A DNA stretch of 64,000 nt, taken from the NCBI RefSeq assembly GCF_024585285.1, contig NZ_CP040755.1:3968001-4032000 (forward strand). Reading direction: 5' to 3'. The notes beneath the pieces are model-generated. The model made no database searches, had not been told where the DNA came from, and worked only from the letters and a program-made list of their open reading frames with translations. The position numbers and the translations under genes are program-made. The first letter of the stretch is position 1. Each line of letters opens with the position of its first letter. Origin of the DNA: Colwellia sp. M166. GTDB taxonomy: Bacteria; Pseudomonadota; Gammaproteobacteria; Enterobacterales; Alteromonadaceae. This document shows, piece by piece, positions 45,593-55,262 of the stretch.

Positions 45593-46984
45593 TTAAAATG
45601 GCGCATCAATATCAACAACGTCGATGAGTTTATGGTTAACAAACTCTTTAATGCCCAAACCTATAAGCTCTCTACCATAGCCAGAATGACGAATGCCACC
45701 GAATGGTAAGTCGGCTTTCACCATGGTTGGATGATTTATAAATATCATTCCAGTCGAGATTTGTTTGGCAACCTCTAAGCCATGTTTCGGATCCGAGGTA
45801 AACACTGAGCCACCTAAGCCAAATGGAGAATCGTTGGCAATTCTAATGGCGTCTGCTTCGTCTTTTGCACGAAACAGCATAGAGACAGGACCAAAAAATT
45901 CCCAATTACGGGCAGGATTATCTTCACTAATATTCGTTAAAATGGTTGGTTGTACAAAAGCACCTTGGCTAGGAACTTTAGGACCTACTTCAGTCGCGGT
46001 TGCACCAAGTTTAATTGCTTCACTAATTTTAACTTTTAGTTCATCTGCTGCACTTTGTGACGATAATGGCGCTAATGTCGTTGCAGGATCAAACGGGTCG
46101 CCTGCTTGTAACTTAGCAACACCTGCGGTGTACTGTTCAACAAAGTCATCATAAACTTCATCAGCAATGATCATGCGTTTAGATGATACGCATACTTGTC
46201 CGCCGTTCCAGTGGCGACCAAATACAGCCCAATTAACGGTTTTTTCCATTTCAGCGTCAGCAAGTACAACAAAGGCATCAGCACCACCAAGTTCTAATGT
46301 TGATTTTTTAAGTGCTTTACCCGCGGTAGACGCAACGATTGCACCAGCGCCTTCAGAGCCGGTAAGTGCAACACCACGAACCAACGGATGAGAGATGATC
46401 GTTTCTGTTTGTGCATGTGCTGCGTAAAGATTTTGGAAAACAGCTTTAGGTAAACCTGCATCTAACATCAGTTTTTCAAATGCGGCGGCGCTTTGCGGAA
46501 CAATACCAGCGTGTTTAAGTAACATAGTGTTACCCGCAGACAACTGTGGCGCAATAATACGAGCCACTTGGTAGTACGGGAAGTTCCACGGTTCAACCGC
46601 AAGCAATACACCAAGGGGTTCGTGTACAATAATTGCTTCGCCTTCAGCAGGATCGGCAACGGGCAATGTTTCTGATGCAAGAAGAGTTTCGGCATTGTTA
46701 GCGTAATACTCTAAAATGGCCGCAGATAATTCAACTTCAGCTTTTGCTTCTGATATTATTTTACCCATCTCTAAAGTTAATAACTTGGCATAACCCGCTA
46801 AGTCTTTGCGTAATAAATCAGCCGCTTTTTGCATTATTTTGGCACGAGAAGCAAAAGACGTTTCTTTCCATGATGAAAAGGCTTTGTCGGCATCTTCTAT
46901 CGCTTTAATAATTTCAGCGTCTGTAGCGTCAGGGAAAGTTTTTACCACTTCTCCTGTATATGGATTTGTTGTTGCATAGGCCAT
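45593..46984 (-). CDS. NAD-dependent aldehyde/succinate-semialdehyde dehydrogenase
   Basis: Aldehyde dehydrogenase superfamily, 463 residues, closest by eye to E. coli YneI/Sad. Domains: N-terminal ATTNPYTGEVVKTFPDATDAEI, oxyanion PWNFPYYQVARIIAPQLSAGNTMLLKHA, catalytic Glu in LELGGADAFVV and catalytic Cys in NGGQVCVSSKRMII, then FGGIRHSGYGRELIGLGIKEFVN. It may oxidise the aldehyde formed by the downstream alcohol dehydrogenase, or succinate semialdehyde. The start ATG 46984 follows TGAGGAAATTATC, a good ribosome binding site. A FixL/FixJ-like pair starts 561 bases upstream on the other strand. Confidence 0.9.
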   Translation of the reverse strand: MAYATTNPYTGEVVKTFPDATDAEIIKAIEDADKAFSSWKETSFASRAKIMQKAADLLRKDLAGYAKLLTLEMGKIISEAKAEVELSAAILEYYANNAETLLASETLPVADPAEGEAIIVHEPLGVLLAVEPWNFPYYQVARIIAPQLSAGNTMLLKHAGIVPQSAAAFEKLMLDAGLPKAVFQNLYAAHAQTETIISHPLVRGVALTGSEGAGAIVASTAGKALKKSTLELGGADAFVVLADAEMEKTVNWAVFGRHWNGGQVCVSSKRMIIADEVYDDFVEQYTAGVAKLQAGDPFDPATTLAPLSSQSAADELKVKISEAIKLGATATEVGPKVPSQGAFVQPTILTNISEDNPARNWEFFGPVSMLFRAKDEADAIRIANDSPFGLGGSVFTSDPKHGLEVAKQISTGMIFINHPTMVKADLPFGGIRHSGYGRELIGLGIKEFVNHKLIDVVDIDAPF

Positions 46985-47544
46985 GATAATTTCCTCAGTT
47001 AATTAATAAAACTTTTAATGCGCTCAATATTTAAATAAATAACGCTTAGAAATGTGTGTACCATTATGCTAGATCAAGTACTAAATGAAGACTATTCGTA
47101 ATGTCACGTAAACTGATGTGGAAAACCACAACTTGAAATTTCAACGCATTGATTCTAAAGGGACTTATTTGGTTTGAAATGAATTAAAAAACAGAAGTAA
47201 TTAATATGTTAAGTGTCTTATTATTTAATACTGAAAGTCAGCTTTTTGAGGCTTAGGTTCCCCGCCCTTTAAAGGCCTCATTTAAATCTTTAATTAATCG
47301 CCAAATAGCGCAGTTAACTCTTGACGCAGGCATGATAGATCGAAGATAGTAAGCTAATAAGTAGAATGATAAATGCACGGATAAATTGCTCGGTAATATT
47401 ACGACTAGGCTGATGATTAATTTAACTAAAACATAATATTAGCTTAATGGTTAAGCACGTTCCTCTAGCCATAAAATGCCTATGGTTGGCTTTAAGCAGA
47501 AGACAATCATTAATTACCTACATAGGTGTTAGCTTTAACTGAAT
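46985..47544. other. Non-coding region between ALDH and FixL-like kinase
   Basis: About 560 AT-rich bases between divergent genes. No ORF, palindromic operator or FNR-like TTGAT-N4-ATCAA site was found by eye. It must hold promoters for both directions. Confidence 0.4.
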
Positions 47545-49941
47545 ATGAATTTTAATGATAAAAAAAAGTTATCTTTTTCATCCCCGCTAGCTATCTTATT
47601 GTACGCAATAACAGCTGGGCTATTGGCCTCCAGCTTCATGGCGTTCATCATATTTAATATCGATACTGAAGAACGACTGCATATTGAACGAGTAACACAA
47701 AGTACCGCCGATACTATTAAAGTATTACTTGAAGACGATTTAAAAAAACGAATAATATTTCTTGCAGAATTATCTCAACTCCCTCCAACTTCCAGTCACC
47801 TATTAAAAGATAATTGGCGTGTCATTAGCAAAACATTATATGACTCACAATATGGCTATCAAGCGATTGGCTGGATTGATAACTCATTCCACGTCCGAAA
47901 AATAATACCTGAAGAAGGAAACGAAATTGCGATTGGTTTTGATTTGGCAGAAAAACCAGCAGCATTGTCCGCGGCAATAAAAGCGCAAAAAACCGAACAA
48001 GTGGTGATCACCAATCCTTTATTTTCTATTCATGGCAGTGAAGGATTAGGACTATACGCGCCAGTTTTTAGTACGCTTGAAAACAGTAAACAATTACATG
48101 GTTTTATCGCAGGCGTGCTTCTTTTCAAACCATATATTAAATCAGTCATACCGACGTACTTACTCAAGGAACATAATTTCATCTTGTTAATTGATGGACA
48201 AGTTGTTTATTCAAATCAAAACAATCAGTTAACAATTAAAAATTCTTGGAATAAAAAAGCATCCTATAATTTGCAAGCTCACCAATGGCAAATAAATATT
48301 TCACCTAAGAATGAATTTTTATATGTGGTTCACTACAAGGTAATAGGGGTAATAATTACACTAGCTATTTTTATTGCTATTTTAATAGCATTGGCAGCTT
48401 ATACCTATTTAATTGCTCGTAATAAAACCGTAGAAATAAAAGATGGCCGGAACAAAGTTGAACATTTACTAAAGAATCTTCCTGGCATGGCTTACCAGTC
48501 TTTTGATACAAAAAGCTGGCCTATGATGCGAGTGAGTGACGGTTGTGAAACCTTAACAGGTTACACTAGGGAGCAATTTAAAAATAATAGAATACTTTGG
48601 CAAGCAGTAATATATCCAGATGATTATCAACGTGTAAAAGAGACAATAAACACAGCGATTAAAAACCATAGCAGTTTTGAAATTGAATATAGAATTAACA
48701 CCAAAAGCAATAGTGTTAAATTAGTTTGGGAAAAAGGTGGGGCGGTAGATTCCATGTATAATGATGATGTCGTCATTGAAGGCTTTGTCTACGACATTAC
48801 GTCAATTAAAAAGGCCGAAGCCGACCTTATAACAAGTTATGCTTTTTCTGATGCGGTAGTCAACGCTATGATTGATGGCGTTATTACCATAGATCAATAC
48901 GGCTTGATAAAGAGTTTTAACAACGCAGCACAAAGTATATTTGGATATACCTATGATGAAGTGCTAGATAAAAATGTAAGCATTTTAATGCCGGCTTCAT
49001 TTAGTCATCATCATGACCAGTATCTAGCACAATACTTAACCAGTAAACAAGCTCATATTATTGGTATTGGTCGAGAACTTGTTGCTAAACATAAAGATGG
49101 CAGCACATTCCCCATTCATTTATCGGTAAGTGAAATTAACAACCATGAAAATAAAATGTTTGTGGGTTTAATTAGAAATATCACTCAACAAAGAGCATTA
49201 GAAGATCAAGCACAATTGCATACCGAACAATTAGCCCATTCCGAAAGGGTTAATGCTCTAGGGGAAATGGCGGCAGGAATTGCACATGAAATTAATCAAC
49301 CATTGACGGCAATTTCACTTTTTTCGCAAACAGCTAAAAATTTTTGTGAAAGTGGTAAATTTGACCGACTTCCTGCACTATTTGAAAAGTTAAGTTTACA
49401 TGCTCTACGGGCGAGTGCGGTTATTGAGCGTATGCAGAAAATGACTAAGAAAGGCAAAAGAACAAAAGAGATTATTGATTGCAACCTTATGATCATCGAA
49501 GTGAGTAAACTGGCCGAATTTGAAGCTCGTCTACATAATATTACTATCAAAATTATAGCCTGTGAACAGCCGACTAATGTGTATGTTGACCGAGTCCAAA
49601 TACAGCAAGTTGTGCTTAATTTATTACGTAATGGTATGGAAGCCATGCAGTCAATTGAAAGTGATACAACAATAGAGCTCAAAATAAAATTAAACATGGA
49701 TAAGTACCTTGAAATATCAGTAACGGATACTGGTGCCGGCTTACCGGAAGAGATGAGAGAGACGTTATTTAAACCATTTTCCTCAACTAAACAAAATGGC
49801 ACCGGCATAGGCTTGTCTATTTCAAAAAGCATAGTGGAAGAACATGGTGGACATATTCACTTTCATGACAATAAACCAACGGGAGCCATTTTTATGTTTA
49901 CCTTGCCGATACATGATAGAGGGATCGTTTATGACAAATAA
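47545..49941 (+). CDS. FixL-like haem-PAS sensor histidine kinase with CHASE domain
   Basis: Membrane sensor kinase of 798 residues. Order: helix about 12-38, periplasmic CHASE-type domain (about 40-265), helix about 272-292, PAS (about 305-425), second PAS (about 435-555), HisKA with H581 in GIAHEINQPLTAIS, and HATPase (GTGIGLSISKSIVEEHGG). In the second PAS the haem ligand and pocket residues of Bradyrhizobium FixL (H200, H214, R220) have exact counterparts H490, H504 and R510 in HHDQY...AHIIGIGR, and KDGSTFPIHLSV follows as in FixL. An R206 counterpart is Q496. It probably senses O2 through haem. The response-regulator gene overlaps its end by 11 bases. Confidence 0.9.
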   Translation: MNFNDKKKLSFSSPLAILLYAITAGLLASSFMAFIIFNIDTEERLHIERVTQSTADTIKVLLEDDLKKRIIFLAELSQLPPTSSHLLKDNWRVISKTLYDSQYGYQAIGWIDNSFHVRKIIPEEGNEIAIGFDLAEKPAALSAAIKAQKTEQVVITNPLFSIHGSEGLGLYAPVFSTLENSKQLHGFIAGVLLFKPYIKSVIPTYLLKEHNFILLIDGQVVYSNQNNQLTIKNSWNKKASYNLQAHQWQINISPKNEFLYVVHYKVIGVIITLAIFIAILIALAAYTYLIARNKTVEIKDGRNKVEHLLKNLPGMAYQSFDTKSWPMMRVSDGCETLTGYTREQFKNNRILWQAVIYPDDYQRVKETINTAIKNHSSFEIEYRINTKSNSVKLVWEKGGAVDSMYNDDVVIEGFVYDITSIKKAEADLITSYAFSDAVVNAMIDGVITIDQYGLIKSFNNAAQSIFGYTYDEVLDKNVSILMPASFSHHHDQYLAQYLTSKQAHIIGIGRELVAKHKDGSTFPIHLSVSEINNHENKMFVGLIRNITQQRALEDQAQLHTEQLAHSERVNALGEMAAGIAHEINQPLTAISLFSQTAKNFCESGKFDRLPALFEKLSLHALRASAVIERMQKMTKKGKRTKEIIDCNLMIIEVSKLAEFEARLHNITIKIIACEQPTNVYVDRVQIQQVVLNLLRNGMEAMQSIESDTTIELKIKLNMDKYLEISVTDTGAGLPEEMRETLFKPFSSTKQNGTGIGLSISKSIVEEHGGHIHFHDNKPTGAIFMFTLPIHDRGIVYDK

Positions 49942-50545
49942 ACAAACCGTTTTTATAATTGACGACGATGAAGGTATTCGTGAAGGGTTAGAATTACTGT
50001 TTGAATCTATTAATTTAACTGCTCAGAGCTTCAGATCAGGTGCTGCGTTTTTAAATGTCTATAATCAAAATATGACAGGCTGTTTAGTCTTAGATATACG
50101 CATGCCTAAAATGAGCGGTTTAGAACTGCAACAAAAGCTCAAAGACTTAAATTGCTTATTGCCGATCATATTCATTACTGGTCACGGTGATATTCCTATG
50201 GCGGTCGAAGCCATGCGTTTAGGTGCGCTTGATTTTATAAAAAAACCATTTAATGAGCAGCACTTAATTGACCGAATTAATGAGGCACTTGTTCTTGATG
50301 ACAAACAACATGAACAACTGATCAATAAACATAAAACTAAAATAGAGATTGAGTCGCTATCGAGTCGAGAGCGAGAGGTGTTTGAGCGAGTAACCGATGG
50401 CATGATGAACAAAGTTATAGCTTCAGATCTTAATATTAGCGAGCGTACTGTTGAAGTACATCGTTCCCATGTCATGATGAAACTAGGAGCAAAAACATTG
50501 GCTCAGTTAGTTCGCAGTAAAATTATGTATGAGCAGTTGGATTAA
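49931..50545 (+). CDS. FixJ-like response regulator
   Basis: Two-domain regulator of 204 residues. The receiver (about 5-120) has D11/D12, phosphoacceptor D55 in CLVLDIRMPK and the Lys of FIKKPF. The LuxR/FixJ-type helix-turn-helix (about 140-200) shows LSSREREVFERVTDGMMNKVIASDLNISERTVEVHRSHVMMKLGA. ATG 49931 has GAGGG seven bases upstream and overlaps the kinase stop by 11 bases; an earlier in-frame ATG lies inside the kinase. It is the cognate partner of the FixL-like kinase. Targets are unknown; the nearby dehydrogenase genes are candidates. Confidence 0.92.
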   Translation: MTNKQTVFIIDDDEGIREGLELLFESINLTAQSFRSGAAFLNVYNQNMTGCLVLDIRMPKMSGLELQQKLKDLNCLLPIIFITGHGDIPMAVEAMRLGALDFIKKPFNEQHLIDRINEALVLDDKQHEQLINKHKTKIEIESLSSREREVFERVTDGMMNKVIASDLNISERTVEVHRSHVMMKLGAKTLAQLVRSKIMYEQLD

Positions 50546-51271
50546 ACTAAGGGCTGTTGATCTTTCACTTTATAGCTCTGTTGCACTTGAAAAATTTTGC
50601 AATCGAGGCGCTTGATATAGTGTTTGGTTGCTCCAAGTGCTTATTAAGCACAGCTTATCGTGTCCTGCCCACGCTAAGTACCTACGTCCTGTAAGCCAAC
50701 AAAGATTGATGCTTTTTCAAGGCAAGCATTATATCTTCAGTTTAAAGACATTAATCAGAGCAGTTGATGTCGGACGATGAACTTGGACGGGGTTTCTTAA
50801 GTTGTATTTCCTAAGCTGTATTACCTAAGCTATATAAGTTCAGTTGAGATCTTATAGCAAATTGATTAAGTTCTTTCCCACTCAGCGAGAATTAAAAGGC
50901 TTAGCGGCACAGGTTCATAGTTCCAGACTGAACCTAAGTACCTACATGCAGGCAAGGCATTGATTGAAGATAAGGGTTATTCTCGACAACTGCTCCTGTG
51001 TTGTTCTAATGACTCACATCCCTGTAAGAACCTTGTCAAAATTAATAACGCAGCAGGTAAACCTTTTAAACTCGAGCTCTGAACTGGGAAAAAATTTAAT
51101 CAAATTGGTATTATAGCTGATTTTTAAAAGTTGAAAGTTACCGATTTTGAGTTAAAGGTATCGAAGCTTTAACTCAAAAGCAAAACGATAGCTGATGTTA
51201 CATACTAACAATAGACTGTTAAAGCACAAAGCTGATCAGCTTGATTTGTAGCTACGACAGATTTAGATGTT
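50546..51271. other. Long gene-poor region with remnant sequence
   Basis: About 725 bases without an intact gene. Short repeated words (CTAAGTACCTAC at about 50670 and 50933; CCTAAGCTGTAT and CCTAAGCTATAT near 50810) and short open stretches such as FFPTQRELKGLAAQVHSSRLNL (about 50870-50950) and ALIEDKGYSRQLLLCCSND suggest decayed coding or repeat DNA. A perfect hairpin, TTTTGAGTTAAAG / CTTTAACTCAAAA, lies at 51145-51179. None of it is assignable. Confidence 0.4.
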
Positions 51272-51838
51272 TCACTCTTTCTCATTTTTTTTCGCTTGCT
51301 TCTCGGCTTTTTTCTCGGCTCTGCGGCGTTTAAAAAATGCTGACAACATGGTGCTGCACTCTTCAGCGAACAGTCCGGATTTTACCTCTACTTGATGATT
51401 GTGCTGTTGATGATTTAATAATGCGAACGCGCTGCCAGCAGCGCCAGTTTTCAAATCTTTACTGGCAAACACTAACTGCTTTATACGGCTATGTACTAAT
51501 AATCCTGCGCACATACAACAGGGTTCAAGTGTTACATATAAGGTGCAGTCGAGTAGACGATAATTTGCGATGTTTTTGCCGGCATCACGAACTGCCATCA
51601 TTTCTGCATGGGCTGATGGGTCGTTATTCATGATGGATTGATTAAAGCCTTCACCGATGATTTCACCATCACGCACTAACACAGCGCCAACGGGGATCTC
51701 ATTGTGGCGCTGAGCTAGATCAGCCAAGACCATAGCGCGGCGCATAAACCTTTCATCATCAGTTGAAAATGTTGTTTTTATCGGCAAATCGGCTTCTATT
51801 GGAAAATCTGGTTTAGAGGATAGGTTGTTGTCACTCAT
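51272..51838 (-). CDS. tadA: tRNA-specific adenosine deaminase
   Basis: Zinc deaminase that makes inosine at the wobble position of tRNA-Arg(ACG), 188 residues. Catalytic HAEMMAV (zinc His and proton-shuttle Glu) and PCCMCAG (two zinc Cys) are present, with VPVGAVLV-type start of the core (IPVGAVLVRDGEIIGEGFN). It has an N-terminal extension of about 20 residues over E. coli TadA and a basic Lys-rich tail (KRRRAEKKAEKQAKKNEKE). It follows hemW by three bases on the minus strand, in an rdgB-hemW-tadA cluster. Confidence 0.96.
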   Translation of the reverse strand: MSDNNLSSKPDFPIEADLPIKTTFSTDDERFMRRAMVLADLAQRHNEIPVGAVLVRDGEIIGEGFNQSIMNNDPSAHAEMMAVRDAGKNIANYRLLDCTLYVTLEPCCMCAGLLVHSRIKQLVFASKDLKTGAAGSAFALLNHQQHNHQVEVKSGLFAEECSTMLSAFFKRRRAEKKAEKQAKKNEKE

Positions 51839-51841
51839 AAG

Positions 51842-52987
51842 CTATAAAAACATTTCCAATAAATCATTTAAGTATCTATGACCTAATTTACTGACCGACC
51901 AAAGCGTGCCATCGAACTCCATCAACCCTTTAGTTTTTGCTTGTAGCAAGGTCGGTAAAACGGTATCAGTGTTTAACCCCGTATAGGCTTGATAGTCATC
52001 AAGTGAAAAGCCAGAAAATAAACGTAAGCGATTCATCATATATTCAAAGGAGAGCTCTTCTGCTGTCACGGTATGCAGTTTATCAAGTGCCTTTCTGCTG
52101 GTATCTAAATAGCCTTTGGGATGCTTCACTTTTACTGTACGGTAGATTTTTTGATGGTCTACGTCAGTGATTTTGCCGTGCGCACCACAACCAATACCTA
52201 AGTAATCGCCAAATTGCCAATAGTTCAGGTTATGCTGACATTGATATTCTGGCTTGCTATAGGCCGATATTTCATACTGTTGGTAGCCGGCTTGATTGAG
52301 CAGGGCAATACCTTGGTCTTGAATATTCCACAACACTTCATCTTGCGGTAATTTCGGCGGCTTAGAATGAAAAGCGGTATTGGGCTCAATGGTTAATTGA
52401 TACCAAGAAATATGCGTTGGGTTTAAACTGATCGCGGTTTTTAAATCATCAAGTGCATGTTCAACACTTTGATCTGGCAAACCGTGCATTAAATCAAGAT
52501 TAAAACTTTTAACACCGCATTCGCTGGCGAGATTCGCGGCCGTTTTTGCTTGTTGGCTGTCATGAATACGACCTAGCTTTATTAATTTATCTGATGCAAA
52601 GCTTTGCACACCCACCGATAAACGAGACACGCCACCATTAAAAAAACCAATAAACTTATCTGCTTCAACGGTGCCGGGGTTTGCTTCTAAGGTTATTTCA
52701 ATATCAGCTTTATGCTCAAAGCGTTGCAATACTTGCGTTAGCAGTTGCTCGATGGCAGGTGCTGAAAATAAGCTCGGTGTACCGCCACCAATAAATATTG
52801 AATGCAAAGGTCTGTCGCTGAGATTAAAACGCGTGATATCGGTATCTAAATCCAGTAAAAGTTGTGCGATATAATCTTGCTCAGGGATCGCATGCTTTAA
52901 CGCATGGGAATTAAAGTCACAATAAGGGCATTTTTCTACACACCAAGGTATGTGAATATATAACGATAGCGGCGGGGCAATTAACAT
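51842..52987 (-). CDS. hemW: Heme chaperone HemW (radical SAM)
   Basis: Radical SAM protein of 381 residues, formerly called oxygen-independent coproporphyrinogen oxidase-like. It starts PPLSLYIHIPWCVEKCPYCDFNSH with the CxxxCxxC cluster motif, followed by FIGGGTPSLF, LEANPGT and SVGVQSF. HemW binds haem and is thought to deliver it to respiratory enzymes. It starts directly after the rdgB stop (no gap), and tadA follows by three bases, indicating one operon. Confidence 0.95.
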   Translation of the reverse strand: MLIAPPLSLYIHIPWCVEKCPYCDFNSHALKHAIPEQDYIAQLLLDLDTDITRFNLSDRPLHSIFIGGGTPSLFSAPAIEQLLTQVLQRFEHKADIEITLEANPGTVEADKFIGFFNGGVSRLSVGVQSFASDKLIKLGRIHDSQQAKTAANLASECGVKSFNLDLMHGLPDQSVEHALDDLKTAISLNPTHISWYQLTIEPNTAFHSKPPKLPQDEVLWNIQDQGIALLNQAGYQQYEISAYSKPEYQCQHNLNYWQFGDYLGIGCGAHGKITDVDHQKIYRTVKVKHPKGYLDTSRKALDKLHTVTAEELSFEYMMNRLRLFSGFSLDDYQAYTGLNTDTVLPTLLQAKTKGLMEFDGTLWSVSKLGHRYLNDLLEMFL

Positions 52988-53611
52988 TTAGGTGTTTTCT
53001 TCAATCAGGTTTTTAGCAAGCTCTTTACTCAGTAGTGGCACTAATTGTTGCAATGCCTGACCACGATGGCTGAGTTGGTTTTTTAATGCTCTAGGTAATT
53101 GTGCTGAGGTCATCTGATGTTCAGCTTGCCAAAAAATAGGATCGTAGCCAAAGCCTTGTTGACCTTGTTTTTCACGACAAATGCTGCCTTGCCATACACC
53201 GTGACAAATTAACGGTGTTGGATCAGTCTCATGACGCATATAAACCAATACACAATGAAAACGTGCTGTGCGATTTTCATCGGCAACATTTTCTAATGCG
53301 GTTAATAATTTATTGGTATTATCTTCATCGCTAGCATTTTCACCGGCATAACGTGCAGAGTAAACACCTGGAACACCATTGAGTGCATCAACCTCTAAAC
53401 CTGAATCATCAGCGATAGCTGGCATGCCGGTAATTTTGGCGGCATGACGAGCTTTGATTATGGCGTTTTCAACGAAGGTAGTACCCGTTTCTGCAACCTC
53501 AGGTACATTGAATTCACTTTGTGGTTTGATCTCAATATGCTGTGCAGCTAATAAACTGGCCAGTTCTTTAACTTTACCTTGATTGCCGGTTGCCAATACG
53601 ATAGTGGTCAT
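52988..53611 (-). CDS. rdgB: dITP/XTP pyrophosphatase
   Basis: House-cleaning nucleotide pyrophosphatase of 207 residues that removes dITP, dXTP and XTP. Family motifs: VLATGNQGKVKELASLL, ADDSGLEVDALNGVPGVYSARYAGE and GFGYDPIFW. It heads the rdgB-hemW-tadA cluster. The DUF4426 gene lies upstream on the same strand but is separated by 490 bases and a terminator. Confidence 0.96.
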   Translation of the reverse strand: MTTIVLATGNQGKVKELASLLAAQHIEIKPQSEFNVPEVAETGTTFVENAIIKARHAAKITGMPAIADDSGLEVDALNGVPGVYSARYAGENASDEDNTNKLLTALENVADENRTARFHCVLVYMRHETDPTPLICHGVWQGSICREKQGQQGFGYDPIFWQAEHQMTSAQLPRALKNQLSHRGQALQQLVPLLSKELAKNLIEENT

Positions 53612-53775
53612 GAAAAATACCTTTTAGAATATCTTGATTAAATGCACCGCGAAGCATGGTAATACGTTTATATAGGCGCAAAAATAAATTAATTATAACA
53701 ATGGCGCGCATAATACCTTAATCTGCAACAAAGAGGGAGCGTAAAGCCTTAAATTACGAAGAACTCAGAGGCCAT

Positions 53776-53959
53776 ATGTCGTTAAAAGCTACAATTTTAG
53801 GTATAGTTATTATTTTTATCTCGGGCGTTAATTTTGTCATTATTGCTTGAAGAGAGGATGTCAACGCAGCAGATCTTCGGTATTATTGTGATGGTTGGGT
53901 TATTAGTGAATAGCTTTGGTGCAAAGTTTTATCACGCTATTAGCGCTAAAGCGGCGTAA
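53776..53959 (+). CDS. Two short membrane ORFs, perhaps one frameshifted gene
   Basis: MSLKATILGIVIIFISGVNFVIIA stops at 53850. An overlapping frame reads SLLLEERMSTQQIFGIIVMVGLLVNSFGAKFYHAISAKAA to 53959. Both have one hydrophobic helix. They could be two tiny proteins or one two-helix protein broken by a frameshift near 53840. No ribosome binding site is clear for the first. Other parts of 53612-54026 show nothing. Confidence 0.3.
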
Positions 53960-54026
53960 TATATTTGAGGTGAAAATAGGGGCTAAGCAGCGCCTTTGGT
54001 ACTAAATATAGTTGCTAAAAATAGGC

Positions 54027-54068
54027 AAAAAAAAGGCACTATAACTTACCTAAAGTATTTATAGTGCC
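54027..54068 (-). terminator. Terminator after the DUF4426 gene
   Basis: Arms GGCACTATAA / TTATAGTGCC at 54035-54068, followed on the minus strand by a run of eight T (54027-54034). Confidence 0.85.
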
Positions 54069-54101
54069 GTTTATATGAAGTGTATTATTCAACTTAGTAT
54101 G

Positions 54102-54542
54102 CTAATCAACATAAAACTTTTGCGAAAACTTTAAGTTATGTTGTTGCCCTTTATCGGTAATATTAATGTCGAAATAAATCGTTTCTTCATTAGTGTAATT
54201 CACTTGGGCAAGGTAATAAACCGCATCACCTTCAACAACTTCAGTGAACTCAAGTGATTTTATTTGACCAACATCATTACGGGCTTTACCATTGATAATA
54301 ACCGTTTTAGCGGGATTATCCTGCTGGGTATTATCTAATACTGAAATATTGATAAGACCTTTATAACGACTACGTTCAATGCCATAAGCCTTAGCAATTT
54401 CAGGCGTCAAAAACGTCGAACTTAAAGCAATATAATGAACGTTAATATCGTTCATTTTTTTCATGTTTTCAGCGTTACTTGCTGTGGCAAATGCGATAGA
54501 CAATATCGCAAACATTACTAGCTTAGTGATGATATTTTTCAT
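54102..54542 (-). CDS. DUF4426 periplasmic protein
   Basis: Exported protein of 146 residues: signal MKNIITKLVMFAILSIAFATASNAE, then a beta-rich body (INVHYIALSSTFLTPEIAKAYGIERSRYKGLINISVLD, NFKFSQ-type end HNLKFSQKFYVD) matching DUF4426. Function unknown. It is the last gene of the yggS-proC-yggT row on the minus strand and ends before a strong terminator. Confidence 0.85.
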   Translation of the reverse strand: MKNIITKLVMFAILSIAFATASNAENMKKMNDINVHYIALSSTFLTPEIAKAYGIERSRYKGLINISVLDNTQQDNPAKTVIINGKARNDVGQIKSLEFTEVVEGDAVYYLAQVNYTNEETIYFDINITDKGQQHNLKFSQKFYVD

Positions 54543-54598
54543 GTTTATGACCTTAATTATTAAGCCGTTTGTGTTAAGTATATACGATTAAATAACAA

Positions 54599-55147
54599 CT
54601 ACAACATTGCCCAGTAAGGCACCCATCCGCGGAAGAGAATATTAAGCACATTCAATAATAAAAAGGCGATAAGTACCGATAAATCAAGGCCACCTATACT
54701 TGGGATAATACGTCTAATAGGGGTTAATACCGGAGCGGTAAGTTGATGAAAAATCATTTGCGTTGGGTTGTAACCTTGCACTACCCAGCTCATTAATGCC
54801 ATCACTAACATGACAATAAACAGTAATACGCCAGTTTGTTTGATAAGGTAAATTAAGCCCAAATACAAAGCAGAAATAATATCTATTGGGCCACCATTAA
54901 GCAGTGGAATGATAATAAAGGTTAGGGTGGCAACAACATAGGCTAAAACAATGGTGGCTAAGTCGACACCACCTAAACCCGGAATGATGCGACGCAATGG
55001 GATAACCAAGGGATTACTCACTTTAACAATAAACTGACTAAATGGGTTATAAAAATCAGCGCGCACTAGTTGTAACCATACTCGTAGCACTAAAATCATC
55101 AGTACTGCGTCAAAAGCAAATTTAAGCAAGTAATTAATTGCTTCCAT
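54599..55147 (-). CDS. yggT: YggT-family membrane protein
   Basis: Integral membrane protein of 182 residues with two repeats of the YggT unit: about four helices in total, and the paired motifs NPLVIPLRRIIPGLGGVDLATIVL and APVLTPIRRIIPSIGGLDLSVLI. Function is unclear; it has been linked to osmotic or division-related roles in other organisms. It lies between proC and the DUF4426 gene on the minus strand, the standard gammaproteobacterial arrangement. Confidence 0.93.
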   Translation of the reverse strand: MEAINYLLKFAFDAVLMILVLRVWLQLVRADFYNPFSQFIVKVSNPLVIPLRRIIPGLGGVDLATIVLAYVVATLTFIIIPLLNGGPIDIISALYLGLIYLIKQTGVLLFIVMLVMALMSWVVQGYNPTQMIFHQLTAPVLTPIRRIIPSIGGLDLSVLIAFLLLNVLNILFRGWVPYWAML

Positions 55148-55262
55148 CTAAAACTCCAAAATTATGAGAATGAATTTAACCGTCATGTAATCGTTATACC
55201 TAGCAATTTACTTACCCCGAGTTCAGGTTGCTGAGGTTATTACGCAAGGAATAATAATACTA

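Noticed and set aside
49844..49930. Longer start for the FixJ-like regulator
   Set aside because: The extra 29 codons lie inside the kinase coding sequence in another frame, and MTNKQTVFIIDDDEGIREG with GAGGG upstream is the normal receiver start.
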